A stretch of DNA of 64,000 bases from Prevotella sp. GTDB taxonomy: Bacteria > Bacteroidota > Bacteroidia > Bacteroidales > Bacteroidaceae. Numbering within the stretch: the stretch's first letter is position 1; each line of letters opens with the position of its first letter. Shown one piece after another: positions 50,369-60,204 of this stretch. Where the stretch lies: positions 1 through 64,000 of the forward strand of contig JAFPZD010000130.1 in assembly GCA_017417465.1 (NCBI GenBank). The letters run 5' to 3'. Made by a program: the position numbers and the translations under genes. The notes under the pieces are model-generated. The model did no database searches and was not told the origin of the DNA. It worked only from the letters and a program-made list of their open reading frames with translations.

Positions 50369-52735
50369 TTATTCTGTCTTGAGATAATTGACAGGATTGC
50401 TGCTTGCCACGCGATAGCAGCCCAAGCATACCACACAGAGGATGACGACTGTCACCACCGCTGCACCGCCAATAAAGATAATCGGCGACAGCGTGGTCTT
50501 CTCGCTGAACTGCTCCAGCCATAGGCGGGCGACATACCAAGCCCCCACAGCGCCAATCACGACGGCAGGCAAAGCCACGCGCAGGATGTCGGTCTGGAAC
50601 AGCCTGAGCACATCGGTTATCGTTGCGCCGTTCACCTTGCGGATGGCAATCTCCTTCTGCCGGCGCCCTATCTCGCCAGCCAGATAGCCGACCAGTCCGA
50701 TGAGGGCTATCAGCAGGGCCACCAGTCCTCCAACCATCACCGTCGTGCGGAAGTGGTGGGCGTCAGTATAGAGTTCTGTCACCATCTGGTTATAGGGCGT
50801 TATGGCGATGTCGGGATTGTCGGTCATCAGTTCCTTCACCAGCTTATTGGCAGCTTCCAGACCGTCCATTGACAGGAAGCGAATCAAGATGTAGTGCATC
50901 CGGTCAGGTTTACGGCTGTAGTAGCATAAGCTGGGGCGGGCATCAGGATTGGTGATGCTGCCAATACGGGTGTCCTCATACACACCGACGATGGTGTAAG
51001 GGCCTTCGAACGAGGTGCAAATAATCTGCTTGCCCACGGCACGGTCCCAACCGGCTATCTGTTTCATGCGCTCTTCAAACTGCCGGCTCACCATCACCTC
51101 GCGCAACGTGTCGGTCTGTTCCGTAAACGTACGACCCGAGACGATGGGGATGCCCATCACGTCGAAATAGCCGTCGCCAACATAGAAGAGGTTGGCAATG
51201 TTCATATTCTCTCGCTCACTGCCAGGCAGATAGATGTTGTCGCCGCTTTGGTGCTCCGTCAGGTTGGCATACGCCATCGTAACACCCTTCACGCCCGACA
51301 ATTTCCGCAACTCCTCCATCGCCAGCTGGCATTGCTCGCTGCTTACGCCGTCTTTCAGCACCGAGCCAAGCGTAGAGTAGTCATAACCAGGGTCGTCATT
51401 TACCATCATCCTGTACTGTCGTCCTACCACCATCAGTAGCACGATGAGGAACGTTGCCGATGCAAACTGCAGACCGAGCAATAGCAGTTTCCACAGCCGA
51501 TGGCTCTGTCTGTAGTGCTTGAATGCAGCCGCCACAGGCACATGAGTATAGATGTAGCCCGGCACTAGGCCTGTGACAAGCAGCACGACGATGCACGTCG
51601 TGACAATCACCCACACGTTGCTGCCCGTGGTCAGCAGCACCGCCAAGGGAGCGCCCACAAGTTCCTCTACCGTGTCCTTAGCCAAGAGCAGCAAAAGAGC
51701 TGCCAAAGCCAGCGACAGCAGCAGATGGACTGTGCTCTCGGCTATCACCTTATAATATATATGGCGGGCCTCCGCACCGTAGCACATGTGAACAGCCATC
51801 TCGCGCGCCCTGCGGCTGATACCGCCAATGACAAGCAGGAGATAATTCAGAACGGCACAGCCAATGAGCACGGCGGCCAGCAGCGAGAGAATCCACGTCA
51901 TGCGGCGTGTGCCTTCATCGTCCTTATGATAATTGCGCAGCGGACGCACGGAGAAGCCGAGATCCACACCAGCCTTTTTCAGCTGGTCCTCAGGCAGGTT
52001 TTCGCGCTGCATCTTCTCTATCTGAGGCTTCAGGTCATCGGGCATGATGCCCTCGGCCAGACGGACATAGGCTAAGTAGCGGTCGTTGCCCACCCAGTTG
52101 TCACGACCGTCATACATCAGTTCTGTAATGGTAGGCATCGACACCATCACCTCCATACCATGCAGGCGTGAATTCAGGGGCACATCTTCATAAATGCCGC
52201 CTATGGTAAGCGCCCAACCGCCTCGCTTGTTATAAAACGCCTTCTTGCCAACAAGTTCGAGGGGATTGGCAGTCCCTGCCAGTTTCTCGGCCAGCGAAAG
52301 GGGAATCATGCAGCACTCCACCTGACTGAGCACCTTCTTAGGATGGCCCGCCAGCACCTTAAAGGGAAACACATCGAAGAAGCAACTGTCCACAAGGCTA
52401 AAGTTAGTACGCACACGCTTGTCGTCGTCGGTTACCAAGGGCATATCCCAAGCAAAGCCCGTATAGCGTGTGGCTGCCTCAACCTGCGGACAGTAGCGCT
52501 TCAGCCCAGGCGCCACAGCACCAGCCGTCTGCGAGTAGTGCAGGTATTCGCCATTACGGATAACATCCTCATAGACCACGTAGATGCGGTCGCTCGTGGG
52601 GAAGAAGTTGTCCCATGACTGTTCGAACCCAGCCTTGCCTATCAGCACGATGCCTGTGGCCAGTCCTACAGCCAGACAGAGAATCTTAATCCAGTTGTGC
52701 TGCCCGCGCTGATTCAGTGACTTAAATACGTTCAT
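50369..52735 (-). CDS. MacB/FtsX-type ABC permease 1
   Basis: A 788-residue permease with the two-module Bacteroidetes layout: an N-terminal helix (about 18-38), a large periplasmic MacB-like domain, helices near 285-420, a second periplasmic domain, and three C-terminal helices. The coupling segment ends RRQKEIAIRKVNGATITDVLRLF, and the C-terminus is RVASSNPVNYLKTE. It transmits ATPase motion to the periplasm. It starts four bases after the end of permease 2, so they are co-translated. Whether the three permeases form heterodimers is unknown. Confidence 0.92.
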   Translation of the reverse strand: MNVFKSLNQRGQHNWIKILCLAVGLATGIVLIGKAGFEQSWDNFFPTSDRIYVVYEDVIRNGEYLHYSQTAGAVAPGLKRYCPQVEAATRYTGFAWDMPLVTDDDKRVRTNFSLVDSCFFDVFPFKVLAGHPKKVLSQVECCMIPLSLAEKLAGTANPLELVGKKAFYNKRGGWALTIGGIYEDVPLNSRLHGMEVMVSMPTITELMYDGRDNWVGNDRYLAYVRLAEGIMPDDLKPQIEKMQRENLPEDQLKKAGVDLGFSVRPLRNYHKDDEGTRRMTWILSLLAAVLIGCAVLNYLLLVIGGISRRAREMAVHMCYGAEARHIYYKVIAESTVHLLLSLALAALLLLLAKDTVEELVGAPLAVLLTTGSNVWVIVTTCIVVLLVTGLVPGYIYTHVPVAAAFKHYRQSHRLWKLLLLGLQFASATFLIVLLMVVGRQYRMMVNDDPGYDYSTLGSVLKDGVSSEQCQLAMEELRKLSGVKGVTMAYANLTEHQSGDNIYLPGSERENMNIANLFYVGDGYFDVMGIPIVSGRTFTEQTDTLREVMVSRQFEERMKQIAGWDRAVGKQIICTSFEGPYTIVGVYEDTRIGSITNPDARPSLCYYSRKPDRMHYILIRFLSMDGLEAANKLVKELMTDNPDIAITPYNQMVTELYTDAHHFRTTVMVGGLVALLIALIGLVGYLAGEIGRRQKEIAIRKVNGATITDVLRLFQTDILRVALPAVVIGAVGAWYVARLWLEQFSEKTTLSPIIFIGGAAVVTVVILCVVCLGCYRVASSNPVNYLKTE

Positions 52736-52739
52736 ATAC

Positions 52740-55109
52740 CTATTCTGTCTTAATATTGTTAATCGGATTCTCAGAAGCAGCGCGCCAACTCTGGATGATA
52801 ACGGTGAGCAGGGAAATGATGAAGCAGATAAACCCAGCGGCAGCGAATATCCAGGGGCTCAGTGCGATACGGTAACTGAAGTTGCTGAGCCAGTCGCGCA
52901 TGATGTACCATGAGATAGGCACTGCGATGACAAACGAAATCAGCATAGGGATCGAGAACGTGCGAAGCATCAGCAGCAACACCTCTCTCGATGTCGAGCC
53001 CATCACCTTGCGGATGGCTATCTCCTTCTGGCGCTGGCGGATAAAGAAGATCGACATGCCGACGTAGCCCAACACGGAGATGACGATGGCCACAATTGTA
53101 AAGAGCGAGATGATATCCAGCGTGTTCTGCTGGTCCTCAAAGGTTTTGGCGATTTCTTCCTCCAAACCACAGACAAACCATTTCGCCTCAGTCTCAGGAC
53201 AGCCTAACGCCTTAACCATTTCAATAAATGCAGTTTTCGCTTTCTTATCACCATTGGTCTTCACAAGGAAGCCAGGATACTCCATATTGTCCTGCAGTCG
53301 AATGGCGAAAGGCTGCACATCTTGCAACACATTAACACGATGGAAGTCGCGAAGAATGCCTGTGATAGGATTCTTATTTCCACCACCCCAATCTATCTCT
53401 CGATCTTTATCCGTATAATCCAACTGACGCATGGCCTCCTCATTCAGATAGTAGCCACCATCCGTTAGACCATAATCTTTCAAAACCTCCAGCCCATAAA
53501 GTCTAAAGGCCGTACTGTCCATATCGGTCAAGAGCATTTGCACCTTCTTGTCGTCACGACTAATGGTATTAGAGCTCCAACTTAAGTTCGAGAATGTAGT
53601 CTTTTGGAAAACGCCAACTGCCTCGACAAACGGCATCTGCTCCAGCAGATTCCTGGCTGTCTGGAATTTTCCATGGGGGCTATAGACATAGTAGAGGTTC
53701 TTGGTATTGTAGCCTAGTGGTGCATGAATGAGATGGTTCAACTGCAACCAGATGACGAGTGCAGAAGTCAGCATCGTGACGGTAATAACATTCTGCAGGA
53801 TGACAAACACCTTGCCCAGCACCATCTTCGAACGGAAGCGGAAGTTGCCTTTCACAATGTCGATGGGCTGATAGCGCGAGAGCTGCCATGAAGGCATAAT
53901 GCCCGAGATGATACCAGTCAATAGGACAAAGCCCAGGCTGACGCCTATCGTACTTAGACGTATGTCGTCCAGCAGCGCAATCTTTCCTTTGAACAGTACG
54001 GATGCATCGTCTTGAAGACCGCAGGCTAAGGCAAAGCCCACGACAAAGCAAACGGCCACCATCAGCGTCGATTCGGCAATCAACTTCAGTGAAATCTCGT
54101 GTTGACTGCTGCCAAAGAGCTTTCGCGTGGCCATCTCCTTGGCACGAAAGCCGGTATTGGCAACCGTCAGGTTGATATAGTTGCTCACGGCAAAGAACAG
54201 TATGGCCAGCACGGCTGCAAGCAGGATCTGGAGCCTTGTTTTATCGCCCTTTATCAAACCCACGCCTTCATTCTGTGGTGCAAAAATGACATCGGTAAGC
54301 GGCGTGAGACTCAGCTCGTAATTGCCCCACGCATTGGCATAGTTCTTTTGTAGGTAATCTTCTATTTGCTTTTCCTTGCTCTCAAGGCTCGTGCCAGATT
54401 TCTGCATGAGAAAGGCTTTGATGGCGCCTGTTGATGCATAGGCAAACATATTATTTTCAAGTTTATAGCCGGCCACCTGCGGATAACGCTCCATGCTTGC
54501 AATCACCTGCGTTTCATTTGGCAGGACAGTATGGTCAAGGTCCTTGGCAACTGCGCTGACGGTATAGACCAACGTACTGTCGTAAGGGTCTGCGTCGTCG
54601 ATACGCACATGGCGGTTGCCCACAATTTGTAATGATTCTCCGATGGGATTTCTACTACCAAAAAGTCTTTTGGCCAGCTGTTCGGTGATGACGCATTTGT
54701 CCGGCGCATCCAAGGCAGTAAGGCGGTCGCCCTTCACCAATTCAAAGTCGAAGAACTTGAAGAACGTCGAGTCTGCCAGCATGATGACAGCTTCCTCCGC
54801 ATCTTTTGATTTCACTTCCTGCTGCCCATACCTGATTTTGCCGTCAGCACTCAACACACAGCAGGTCATCTCCACCTCAGGGTATTGCTTCTTAATCTCT
54901 TCTGCTGCCTGCGGCCACATGAAGAACATTTTCTCATTGCCCATCAGGTAGATTCGGTCCGCATTCGTGTGCCACGAGTCGATAGTGCTTTGGCGCCAGG
55001 TGTAGTCGCCCATCAGGATGATGAACATCAGCGACACCACCAGACCTGCTATATTAATAAAGGTGTATAGTTTGTTGCGCGACAGGAATCTGAAATAACT
55101 CTTCATCAT
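52740..55109 (-). CDS. MacB/FtsX-type ABC permease 2
   Basis: A 789-residue paralogue of the other two permeases, with the same order of helices and two periplasmic MacB-like domains. The motif RQKEIAIRKVMGSTSREVLLLMLR and the tail RAASENPINNIKTE are clear. A minus-strand -7 element (TATCTTTG, 55169-55176) just upstream gives it a promoter of its own, separate from the tolC end of the cluster. This may compensate for the transposase gene inserted before it. Confidence 0.92.
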   Translation of the reverse strand: MMKSYFRFLSRNKLYTFINIAGLVVSLMFIILMGDYTWRQSTIDSWHTNADRIYLMGNEKMFFMWPQAAEEIKKQYPEVEMTCCVLSADGKIRYGQQEVKSKDAEEAVIMLADSTFFKFFDFELVKGDRLTALDAPDKCVITEQLAKRLFGSRNPIGESLQIVGNRHVRIDDADPYDSTLVYTVSAVAKDLDHTVLPNETQVIASMERYPQVAGYKLENNMFAYASTGAIKAFLMQKSGTSLESKEKQIEDYLQKNYANAWGNYELSLTPLTDVIFAPQNEGVGLIKGDKTRLQILLAAVLAILFFAVSNYINLTVANTGFRAKEMATRKLFGSSQHEISLKLIAESTLMVAVCFVVGFALACGLQDDASVLFKGKIALLDDIRLSTIGVSLGFVLLTGIISGIMPSWQLSRYQPIDIVKGNFRFRSKMVLGKVFVILQNVITVTMLTSALVIWLQLNHLIHAPLGYNTKNLYYVYSPHGKFQTARNLLEQMPFVEAVGVFQKTTFSNLSWSSNTISRDDKKVQMLLTDMDSTAFRLYGLEVLKDYGLTDGGYYLNEEAMRQLDYTDKDREIDWGGGNKNPITGILRDFHRVNVLQDVQPFAIRLQDNMEYPGFLVKTNGDKKAKTAFIEMVKALGCPETEAKWFVCGLEEEIAKTFEDQQNTLDIISLFTIVAIVISVLGYVGMSIFFIRQRQKEIAIRKVMGSTSREVLLLMLRTFSIPMLISFVIAVPISWYIMRDWLSNFSYRIALSPWIFAAAGFICFIISLLTVIIQSWRAASENPINNIKTE

Positions 55110-55150
55110 TTACTATTTGACGATTTACGATTTACTATTTAGGAATTACT
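55110..55150. repeat. TTTACTATTTGACGA spacer repeat
   Basis: TTTACTATTT and GATTTACGATTTACTA units fill the gap before permease 2. Like units occur at 50310-50345 and 60172-60205. Confidence 0.7.
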
Positions 55151-55168
55151 ATTTTGGTAATGCCACTG

Positions 55169-55176
55169 CAAAGATA
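55169..55176 (-). promoter_or_regulatory. -7 element of the permease 2 gene
   Basis: TATCTTTG on the minus strand, 60 bases before the ATG. Confidence 0.5.
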
Positions 55177-55280
55177 CGCCATAAAAACGAATCTGCCAAG
55201 GTTTTTCACCCTGGCGGAAGCAGATTGTCTAATAATTAGACGGTTTGGCGTCAAAGTTTTAGACACCTCCCTCGCATGTG

Positions 55281-55371
55281 GCTGTTTGGTTTGCTTCTGT
55301 TTGATTTGTTGCTGTTTGGCTTGTTGCTGTTTGGTTTGTTGCTGTTTGGTTTGTTGCTGTATTACAGCAAC
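55281..55371. repeat. 15-base tandem array and palindrome in the transposase gene
   Basis: Five 15-base units (GCTGTTTGGTTTGTT type) at 55281-55355 code the NQTAT tail. They run into the palindrome GTTGCTGTA-T-TACAGCAAC (55353-55371), which recurs with its flank at 55974-55992 in the same gene. Confidence 0.88.
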
Positions 55372-55973
55372 AGACAGAACAGAGCGCGCGCGCCATTTCA
55401 TTCAGCGAGAGGCATTGGCTGCGGCTAATAGTAGTGCGCTCGTTGTGGTGCTCCCACGGAGCAAGGATGAGCAGTTGCCCTCGGGCACAGGCTTCCATCC
55501 GCAGCCCGCCAGGCTTGGCCAGATCGGTGAAGCCGTTCTCCTGCAGATAGATAAGGGGGAAGCCCCGCTCATAAGCGGCATGCATCACTTCCTTCTCGCC
55601 TTTCGAGATGGAGGGCGAGACGAGCATAGCGCCCCTTGCGGCAGCTTTCGTGAAGTAATCCACACGCTCCTGTATCTCTTCCTCCGTTAGGCTGCGGGAA
55701 CATTGCACTTGCAACAAGACGGGCCGCTGCAAAAGGAACCGGTTACCTATGGCAGAGAACGACATGTTTCCAACGGTCAAGCCCCGCTGTACGCGGAAGA
55801 GGTCGGGGTGCTCCCGCTTCATCAGCAGTCGGCGCGGGTTGTCTCGCAGGTAGTTGTTCCAGCGCTTCAGTTGTCCTTCCCGAAGCAAAAGCTTGTCGTT
55901 GAAGCTCGGCTCAAAGAGCAGGCCGTGCTTGCGGTCTGTTTTCGCCTGTCCTGTTTGTTGCAGTCCTGTTTGT

Positions 55974-55992
55974 TGCTGTATTACAGCAACAG
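55974..55992. repeat. Second copy of the 19-base palindrome
   Basis: GTTGCTGTATTACAGCAAC, identical to the copy at 55353-55371 and also followed by AGAC..AACAGA. It is read in a different frame here. Confidence 0.88.
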
Positions 55993-56435
55993 ACGCAACA
56001 GACGGAACGAGCTCGCGGAAGGCCTTGTTACAGCCCTGCTTAAAGCCGAGCAGCACCTTGCCCAGCGGCTTCTCTATGTGCTCCTTCACAAAGAGGATGC
56101 CGTGGAAATGGTCGGGCATCAGCTGAAAGGCCAGCACGTCTATCTGTGGGTAGCGCAGGGCTATCTCATGCCAACACTGCTCCACGCGCCGCCCCAGCTC
56201 AGTGGGCTCCGTACGCGGTGCTTCTGGCGTGCCTGGAAGCCCGTCACTCTTTCCCACGACCTGCCCTAACAAAGGCCTACGGCCCTCGGTCACCATCGTT
56301 ATCATATACATCTGCCGTTCCTGATAGTCGTGCCCCACCATACGGCGATGCATCGAAGGAATCTTCTCACCGGCAAAGGCTTTCTGTTTCTCGTTGGTCT
56401 CTTTGTCCATTGTGTAGCCACTCACTATTTGGCGG

Positions 56436-56467
56436 CAAAGGTATGAATAATTCTTGTTTGTAGCAAA
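56436..56467 (-). promoter_or_regulatory. Promoter of the transposase gene
   Basis: On the minus strand TTTG (56464-56467), 20 bases, then TACCTTTG (56436-56443): a full consensus match. Confidence 0.75.
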
Positions 56468-56493
56468 CTTCTTACTGATTTTTTAAAAGTCAT

Positions 56494-58884
56494 CTACTCA
56501 TTCTTGATGCTGTTCACGGGATTCTCCGTGGCAATGCGCCAGCTCTGGATGACAACCGTTAGGAGGGTGACGAGGGCGACGGCGAGCAGAGCCAGCGGGA
56601 AGAGCCACCAGTAGATAGGTGTGCGCTCGGCAAAGGATTGGAGCCACTCACGACCGATATAGTAGGCAAGAGGGGCGGCAATGATGAAACTGCCGATGAG
56701 TAGCCACACGTAGCGTCGGCAGAGCATCGTCAGAATTTCGCACGTAGAGGAGCCGAACACCTTGCGGATGCCAATTTCCTTGCAGCGATACTCCGTCTCG
56801 AACATCGTCATACAGAACACGCCAATCAAGGTGATAATCAGACAAATAATCGAGAATGCAAGCACCTGACGGATGAAACGGAACTCGTCCTCATAGAGCA
56901 GCTCCAGCTGCTGGTCGAGGAATTTAGCCTCTACCTTCTCGCCGCTGCCCATGGCCGTGAGCCGCCGACTTACCTGCTGGCGCACGGCTAGCTTGTCGGT
57001 GCCCTTCCCCATCCGAATGTTCAGCATGCCCAGCATGTCGCCCCACTGGCTGTACTTCTCGCCGAAGATGATTAAGGCGACGGGATCCCGCGTGCGGTCC
57101 TGACGGGTGGAGGCATAGCGCACGTTCTCGCAGACACCGACAACCGTCAGGTCTCCCTGCAGCAGCGGCTTGTCCATTTCTACCCACGGCCACTGCTTGC
57201 GGGCGGCCTCGTTGATGATGTAGCAGTCACCGTCGTGCTCGTTGAAGTCGCGGCCTTCGATGACCTTGATACCCATGGTGCACAGGTAGCGGTAATCCAC
57301 GGGCAGGCAGGTGAAGGTAATCCTATGGTCATTGTCACCGCGCCCCCAAGTCATATATCCGTCTTGCGAACCCAGCACGAAGCGTGAAAAACTGACATCC
57401 TCGACACCGCCTATTTGCATCAGTTCCGTGCGCAGAGCATCTTTCTTAGGTCTCAGCTCGTCGGTGAGCTGTGCATAGAGCACCTCGTCTTTCGCGAAGC
57501 CGTAGTCGGAATGGTAGATGTAACGACTCTGCAAGAGAAGGATGCCGATGTAGGTGACCATCGTGAGAGCAATACAGATTTGGAGACAGACAAGGGACGT
57601 ACGTAGCTTTCGTCCTTTCGGTGTAAGGCCGAAGGAGCCTTTGAGGGCGAGGGCGGGCTGGAACGAGGTGGCAAAGAAGGCAGGATAGCTGCCTGCGGCT
57701 ATGCCTACTGCGATGGCTATCAGAGCAGTGAGAACGGCAATACCAAGGTTGGCGGAAAGGCTGGGGTCGCCCAGCAGCAGTTCGCTTTGCCAGCGTGATA
57801 CGGCAATGGAAAGAACAAGAGCCAGGGCACAGGCCAGCAAAGCGGCGACAACGGTCTCGCTCACCATCCCGATGCGTAACCGCCACAGACTCTCTCCTAA
57901 GACGCGGCGCGTGTTGAGACCTTTAATGCGCATGGGACTCTCGGCCAGCACGAAGTTGAGGAAGTTGATGGCGGCGATGACGATGATGAGCAGCGAGGCG
58001 AGCTCAAGGATGAAGAGCATGGCTGGGTTGCCTTTGTCATCGGAGCTGACACCAGAGAAATAGGTATCGTGGATGGGAGTCAGGCGGAATTCGTAGTGAA
58101 ACTGGGCATCAAACTGCGCCTTGATGTCTGCCTCCTGACTCTCGTTGAACTGGCCAGCAGCAACAGCCTGCCCCCACTGCTCGCGCCACATCAGCCCTCG
58201 TAAATGCTCGGGGAAGTCCTTCAGCAGGACCTCGGCATCGACGTTCTCGGCCAGCTTCACGTAGAGGTTGTAACTCCATTCGCTCCAGTTATCGAGGTCT
58301 CTTCGGCTGGCATAATAGACGCTGTTCTTCATTGAGCAGTTATCGGGGAAGTCGTCATAGACGCCATGTATGGTCAGTGTGTCGCTCTTTGAATAGAATG
58401 ACTCGCCAGCCACATCGACACGCCCAAAGATCTTGCGGGCCAGCGAGGCTGGGATGATGGCACTGTGTTCCCCATAGTCGTCCCACGACAGGCGGCCATC
58501 GAGGCAGCGGGCGCCGACAGCCCCGAAGGGCGTCAGGTTGGTACCGGTACAGGTATGCTCAACTGTGGTCTCGCCGATGATTATTTCCCTCCAGTCTACC
58601 CATGAGCACAGTTCCGTTACGGCTTCCACCTGCGGCAGTCTGGCTATGAGCGCGTTGATAGAACGGCAGCAGTTGATGCCCCACTGTGCATCGGGGTTCA
58701 TCTTCGACTCTAAGCGAAAGACACGGTCACCATCGGGGATGGAGGCATTGTAAGAACGGTTATACACCACCTGCGTCATCAGCAGGTAGAAGGCGGTGAT
58801 GGCTACCGTGAGTCCGATGAAGTTGAGCGCCGTCGCAATCTTGAAGCGACGCGTCATGTAAAGCATGTTTCTGAGTATGTTCAT
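56494..58884 (-). CDS. MacB/FtsX-type ABC permease 3
   Basis: A 796-residue permease, paralogous to the two downstream, with the same two-module layout and ending RIATENPVNSIKNE. The coupling segment is RCKEIGIRKVFGSSTCEILTMLCRR. It directly follows the HlyD adaptor gene (26 bases) on the same transcript, and is separated from permease 2 by the transposase gene. It may be the partner expressed with the adaptor and TolC. Confidence 0.92.
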   Translation of the reverse strand: MNILRNMLYMTRRFKIATALNFIGLTVAITAFYLLMTQVVYNRSYNASIPDGDRVFRLESKMNPDAQWGINCCRSINALIARLPQVEAVTELCSWVDWREIIIGETTVEHTCTGTNLTPFGAVGARCLDGRLSWDDYGEHSAIIPASLARKIFGRVDVAGESFYSKSDTLTIHGVYDDFPDNCSMKNSVYYASRRDLDNWSEWSYNLYVKLAENVDAEVLLKDFPEHLRGLMWREQWGQAVAAGQFNESQEADIKAQFDAQFHYEFRLTPIHDTYFSGVSSDDKGNPAMLFILELASLLIIVIAAINFLNFVLAESPMRIKGLNTRRVLGESLWRLRIGMVSETVVAALLACALALVLSIAVSRWQSELLLGDPSLSANLGIAVLTALIAIAVGIAAGSYPAFFATSFQPALALKGSFGLTPKGRKLRTSLVCLQICIALTMVTYIGILLLQSRYIYHSDYGFAKDEVLYAQLTDELRPKKDALRTELMQIGGVEDVSFSRFVLGSQDGYMTWGRGDNDHRITFTCLPVDYRYLCTMGIKVIEGRDFNEHDGDCYIINEAARKQWPWVEMDKPLLQGDLTVVGVCENVRYASTRQDRTRDPVALIIFGEKYSQWGDMLGMLNIRMGKGTDKLAVRQQVSRRLTAMGSGEKVEAKFLDQQLELLYEDEFRFIRQVLAFSIICLIITLIGVFCMTMFETEYRCKEIGIRKVFGSSTCEILTMLCRRYVWLLIGSFIIAAPLAYYIGREWLQSFAERTPIYWWLFPLALLAVALVTLLTVVIQSWRIATENPVNSIKNE

Positions 58885-58910
58885 ATCTCGATTACGTTTA
58901 ATTCATTGTC

Positions 58911-60164
58911 TTATTTCATTACTAACACTTCATTATCCTTAAATGCTTCGTAGCCGCTGGTGACGACACGCTCACCCGGCTCCAGTCCTTCAAGCACTTC
59001 GTAGTGCTGAGGATTCTGGCGGCCCACGCGGATGGGGCGGCGATAGGCTTTGCTGCCATCGGCGGAGAGCACGAAAATCCACTGGCCGCCCGTGGTCTGG
59101 AAGAACGTGCCGCGAGGGATGATGATGGCCTGCTCAGGCTGGCCTAACTCCAAGTCGATGTAATAAGTCTGGCCCGTGCGGATGTTCTCAGGGCGCTCGC
59201 CTCTGAAGATGAAGTCGCAGCGGAACTTGCCCTCGCGCACCTCAGGATAGACCTTACGAACCTGAAGCTGATACTGCTTGTCGCCCCGCGTAAAGGTGGC
59301 TGTCAGCCCTTGGCGCACACGGTCGATGTAGTGCTCGTCAATCTGCGCCTGAACCTTATAGTCCGAAAGGTCGTTCAGCTGACCAATCTTCTGTCCAGGC
59401 TGGATGCTCTGTCCCAGCTCCACATCGAGCAAGCCAAGCTCGCCGTCGATGGCCGAGCGTACCTCTAACTTGTCCTTGCGCTGGCGCACCAAGACGACGT
59501 TGCGGCGCATCGCCTGCAGGTTGTCCTCCATCTGGTCCATCTGGACGGTGCGATAAAGGGAGTCCTGCCTCAGGCGCTGCGCTATCAGCGAGCGTTTCTT
59601 AGCCGAGAGCTGGTAGTCCTCCTGCGACTGCAAATAATCTTCCTTGCTAATCAGTTTCTCACTATAGAGACGTTTGTTTTGTTCAAAAGTGCGCTGCTTA
59701 CGCTGGGTATCCATATCCAGCTGTGCCTGCTCCGTCTGATTGTTCAGTCGGTCCTGCTGCATGGCTACCTGCGTGTTACGCAGCAGGTTCTGCTTCTCGG
59801 CCAGTTCGGCCTCAGCATTCAGAATCTGCAGGTCGAGGTTGCTGTTCGAGAGACGAACGATAACATCGCCCTTTTTGACGTGCGTGCCCTCTTCGACCAC
59901 CTTCTCCATCACGATGCCCCCCTCCTCGGGCGAGATCTGCACCACCTGGATGGGCAGCACCTGTCCGTTGGTGCGCACATAGTCCTTAAACTCAGCGCGC
60001 TGCACGTCGCTGATGGTCAGCTCGTCGCGGCTGACTCTGAGCGTCGAGGCGTGGTTGCCGAATATCAGCCAACCCACAACAACCAATAGTCCGATGCCTC
60101 CAGCCAGATACGGCCAATACTTCATCAGCCGCTGTGTCCTTGTCTTTTCGATTACTCTGTCCAC
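58911..60164 (-). CDS. HlyD/MacA-family periplasmic adaptor
   Basis: A 417-residue membrane-fusion protein. One inner-membrane segment (about 16-36) is followed by a lipoyl half-motif (GQVLPIQVVQISPEEGGIVMEKVVEEGTHVKKGDVIVRL), a long coiled-coil hairpin (about 108-235, Gln-rich), the second lipoyl half (LEVRSAIDGELGLLDVELGQSIQPGQKIGQL), and beta-barrel and membrane-proximal domains. The end EVLEGLEPGERVVTSGYEAFKDNEVLV is typical. It bridges the ABC permeases and TolC for export across both membranes. Confidence 0.94.
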   Translation of the reverse strand: MDRVIEKTRTQRLMKYWPYLAGGIGLLVVVGWLIFGNHASTLRVSRDELTISDVQRAEFKDYVRTNGQVLPIQVVQISPEEGGIVMEKVVEEGTHVKKGDVIVRLSNSNLDLQILNAEAELAEKQNLLRNTQVAMQQDRLNNQTEQAQLDMDTQRKQRTFEQNKRLYSEKLISKEDYLQSQEDYQLSAKKRSLIAQRLRQDSLYRTVQMDQMEDNLQAMRRNVVLVRQRKDKLEVRSAIDGELGLLDVELGQSIQPGQKIGQLNDLSDYKVQAQIDEHYIDRVRQGLTATFTRGDKQYQLQVRKVYPEVREGKFRCDFIFRGERPENIRTGQTYYIDLELGQPEQAIIIPRGTFFQTTGGQWIFVLSADGSKAYRRPIRVGRQNPQHYEVLEGLEPGERVVTSGYEAFKDNEVLVMK

Positions 60165-60204
60165 CTTTGCAATTTTACTATTTAACGTTTTACTATTTTA
60201 CGAT

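Larger units (their letters stand above)
55259..56410 (-). mobile_element. REP-associated tyrosine transposase with Rossmann C-terminal domain
   Basis: A 383-residue Y1-type transposase of the RAYT class. The HUH motif is HFHG (His101 and His103) and the likely nucleophile is Tyr187 in WNNYLRDNPRRLLMK. After the Y1 domain comes a second domain (about 245-345) with GAMLVSPSISKGEKEVMHAAYERGFPLIYLQENGF and CARGQLLILAPWEH, which resembles a DprA/LOG-like Rossmann fold. The tail consists of 5-residue repeats (NQTAT). I prefer ATG 56410 to GTG 56425 because the promoter at 56436-56467 would leave almost no leader for the GTG. It lies between two permease genes. Confidence 0.85.
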
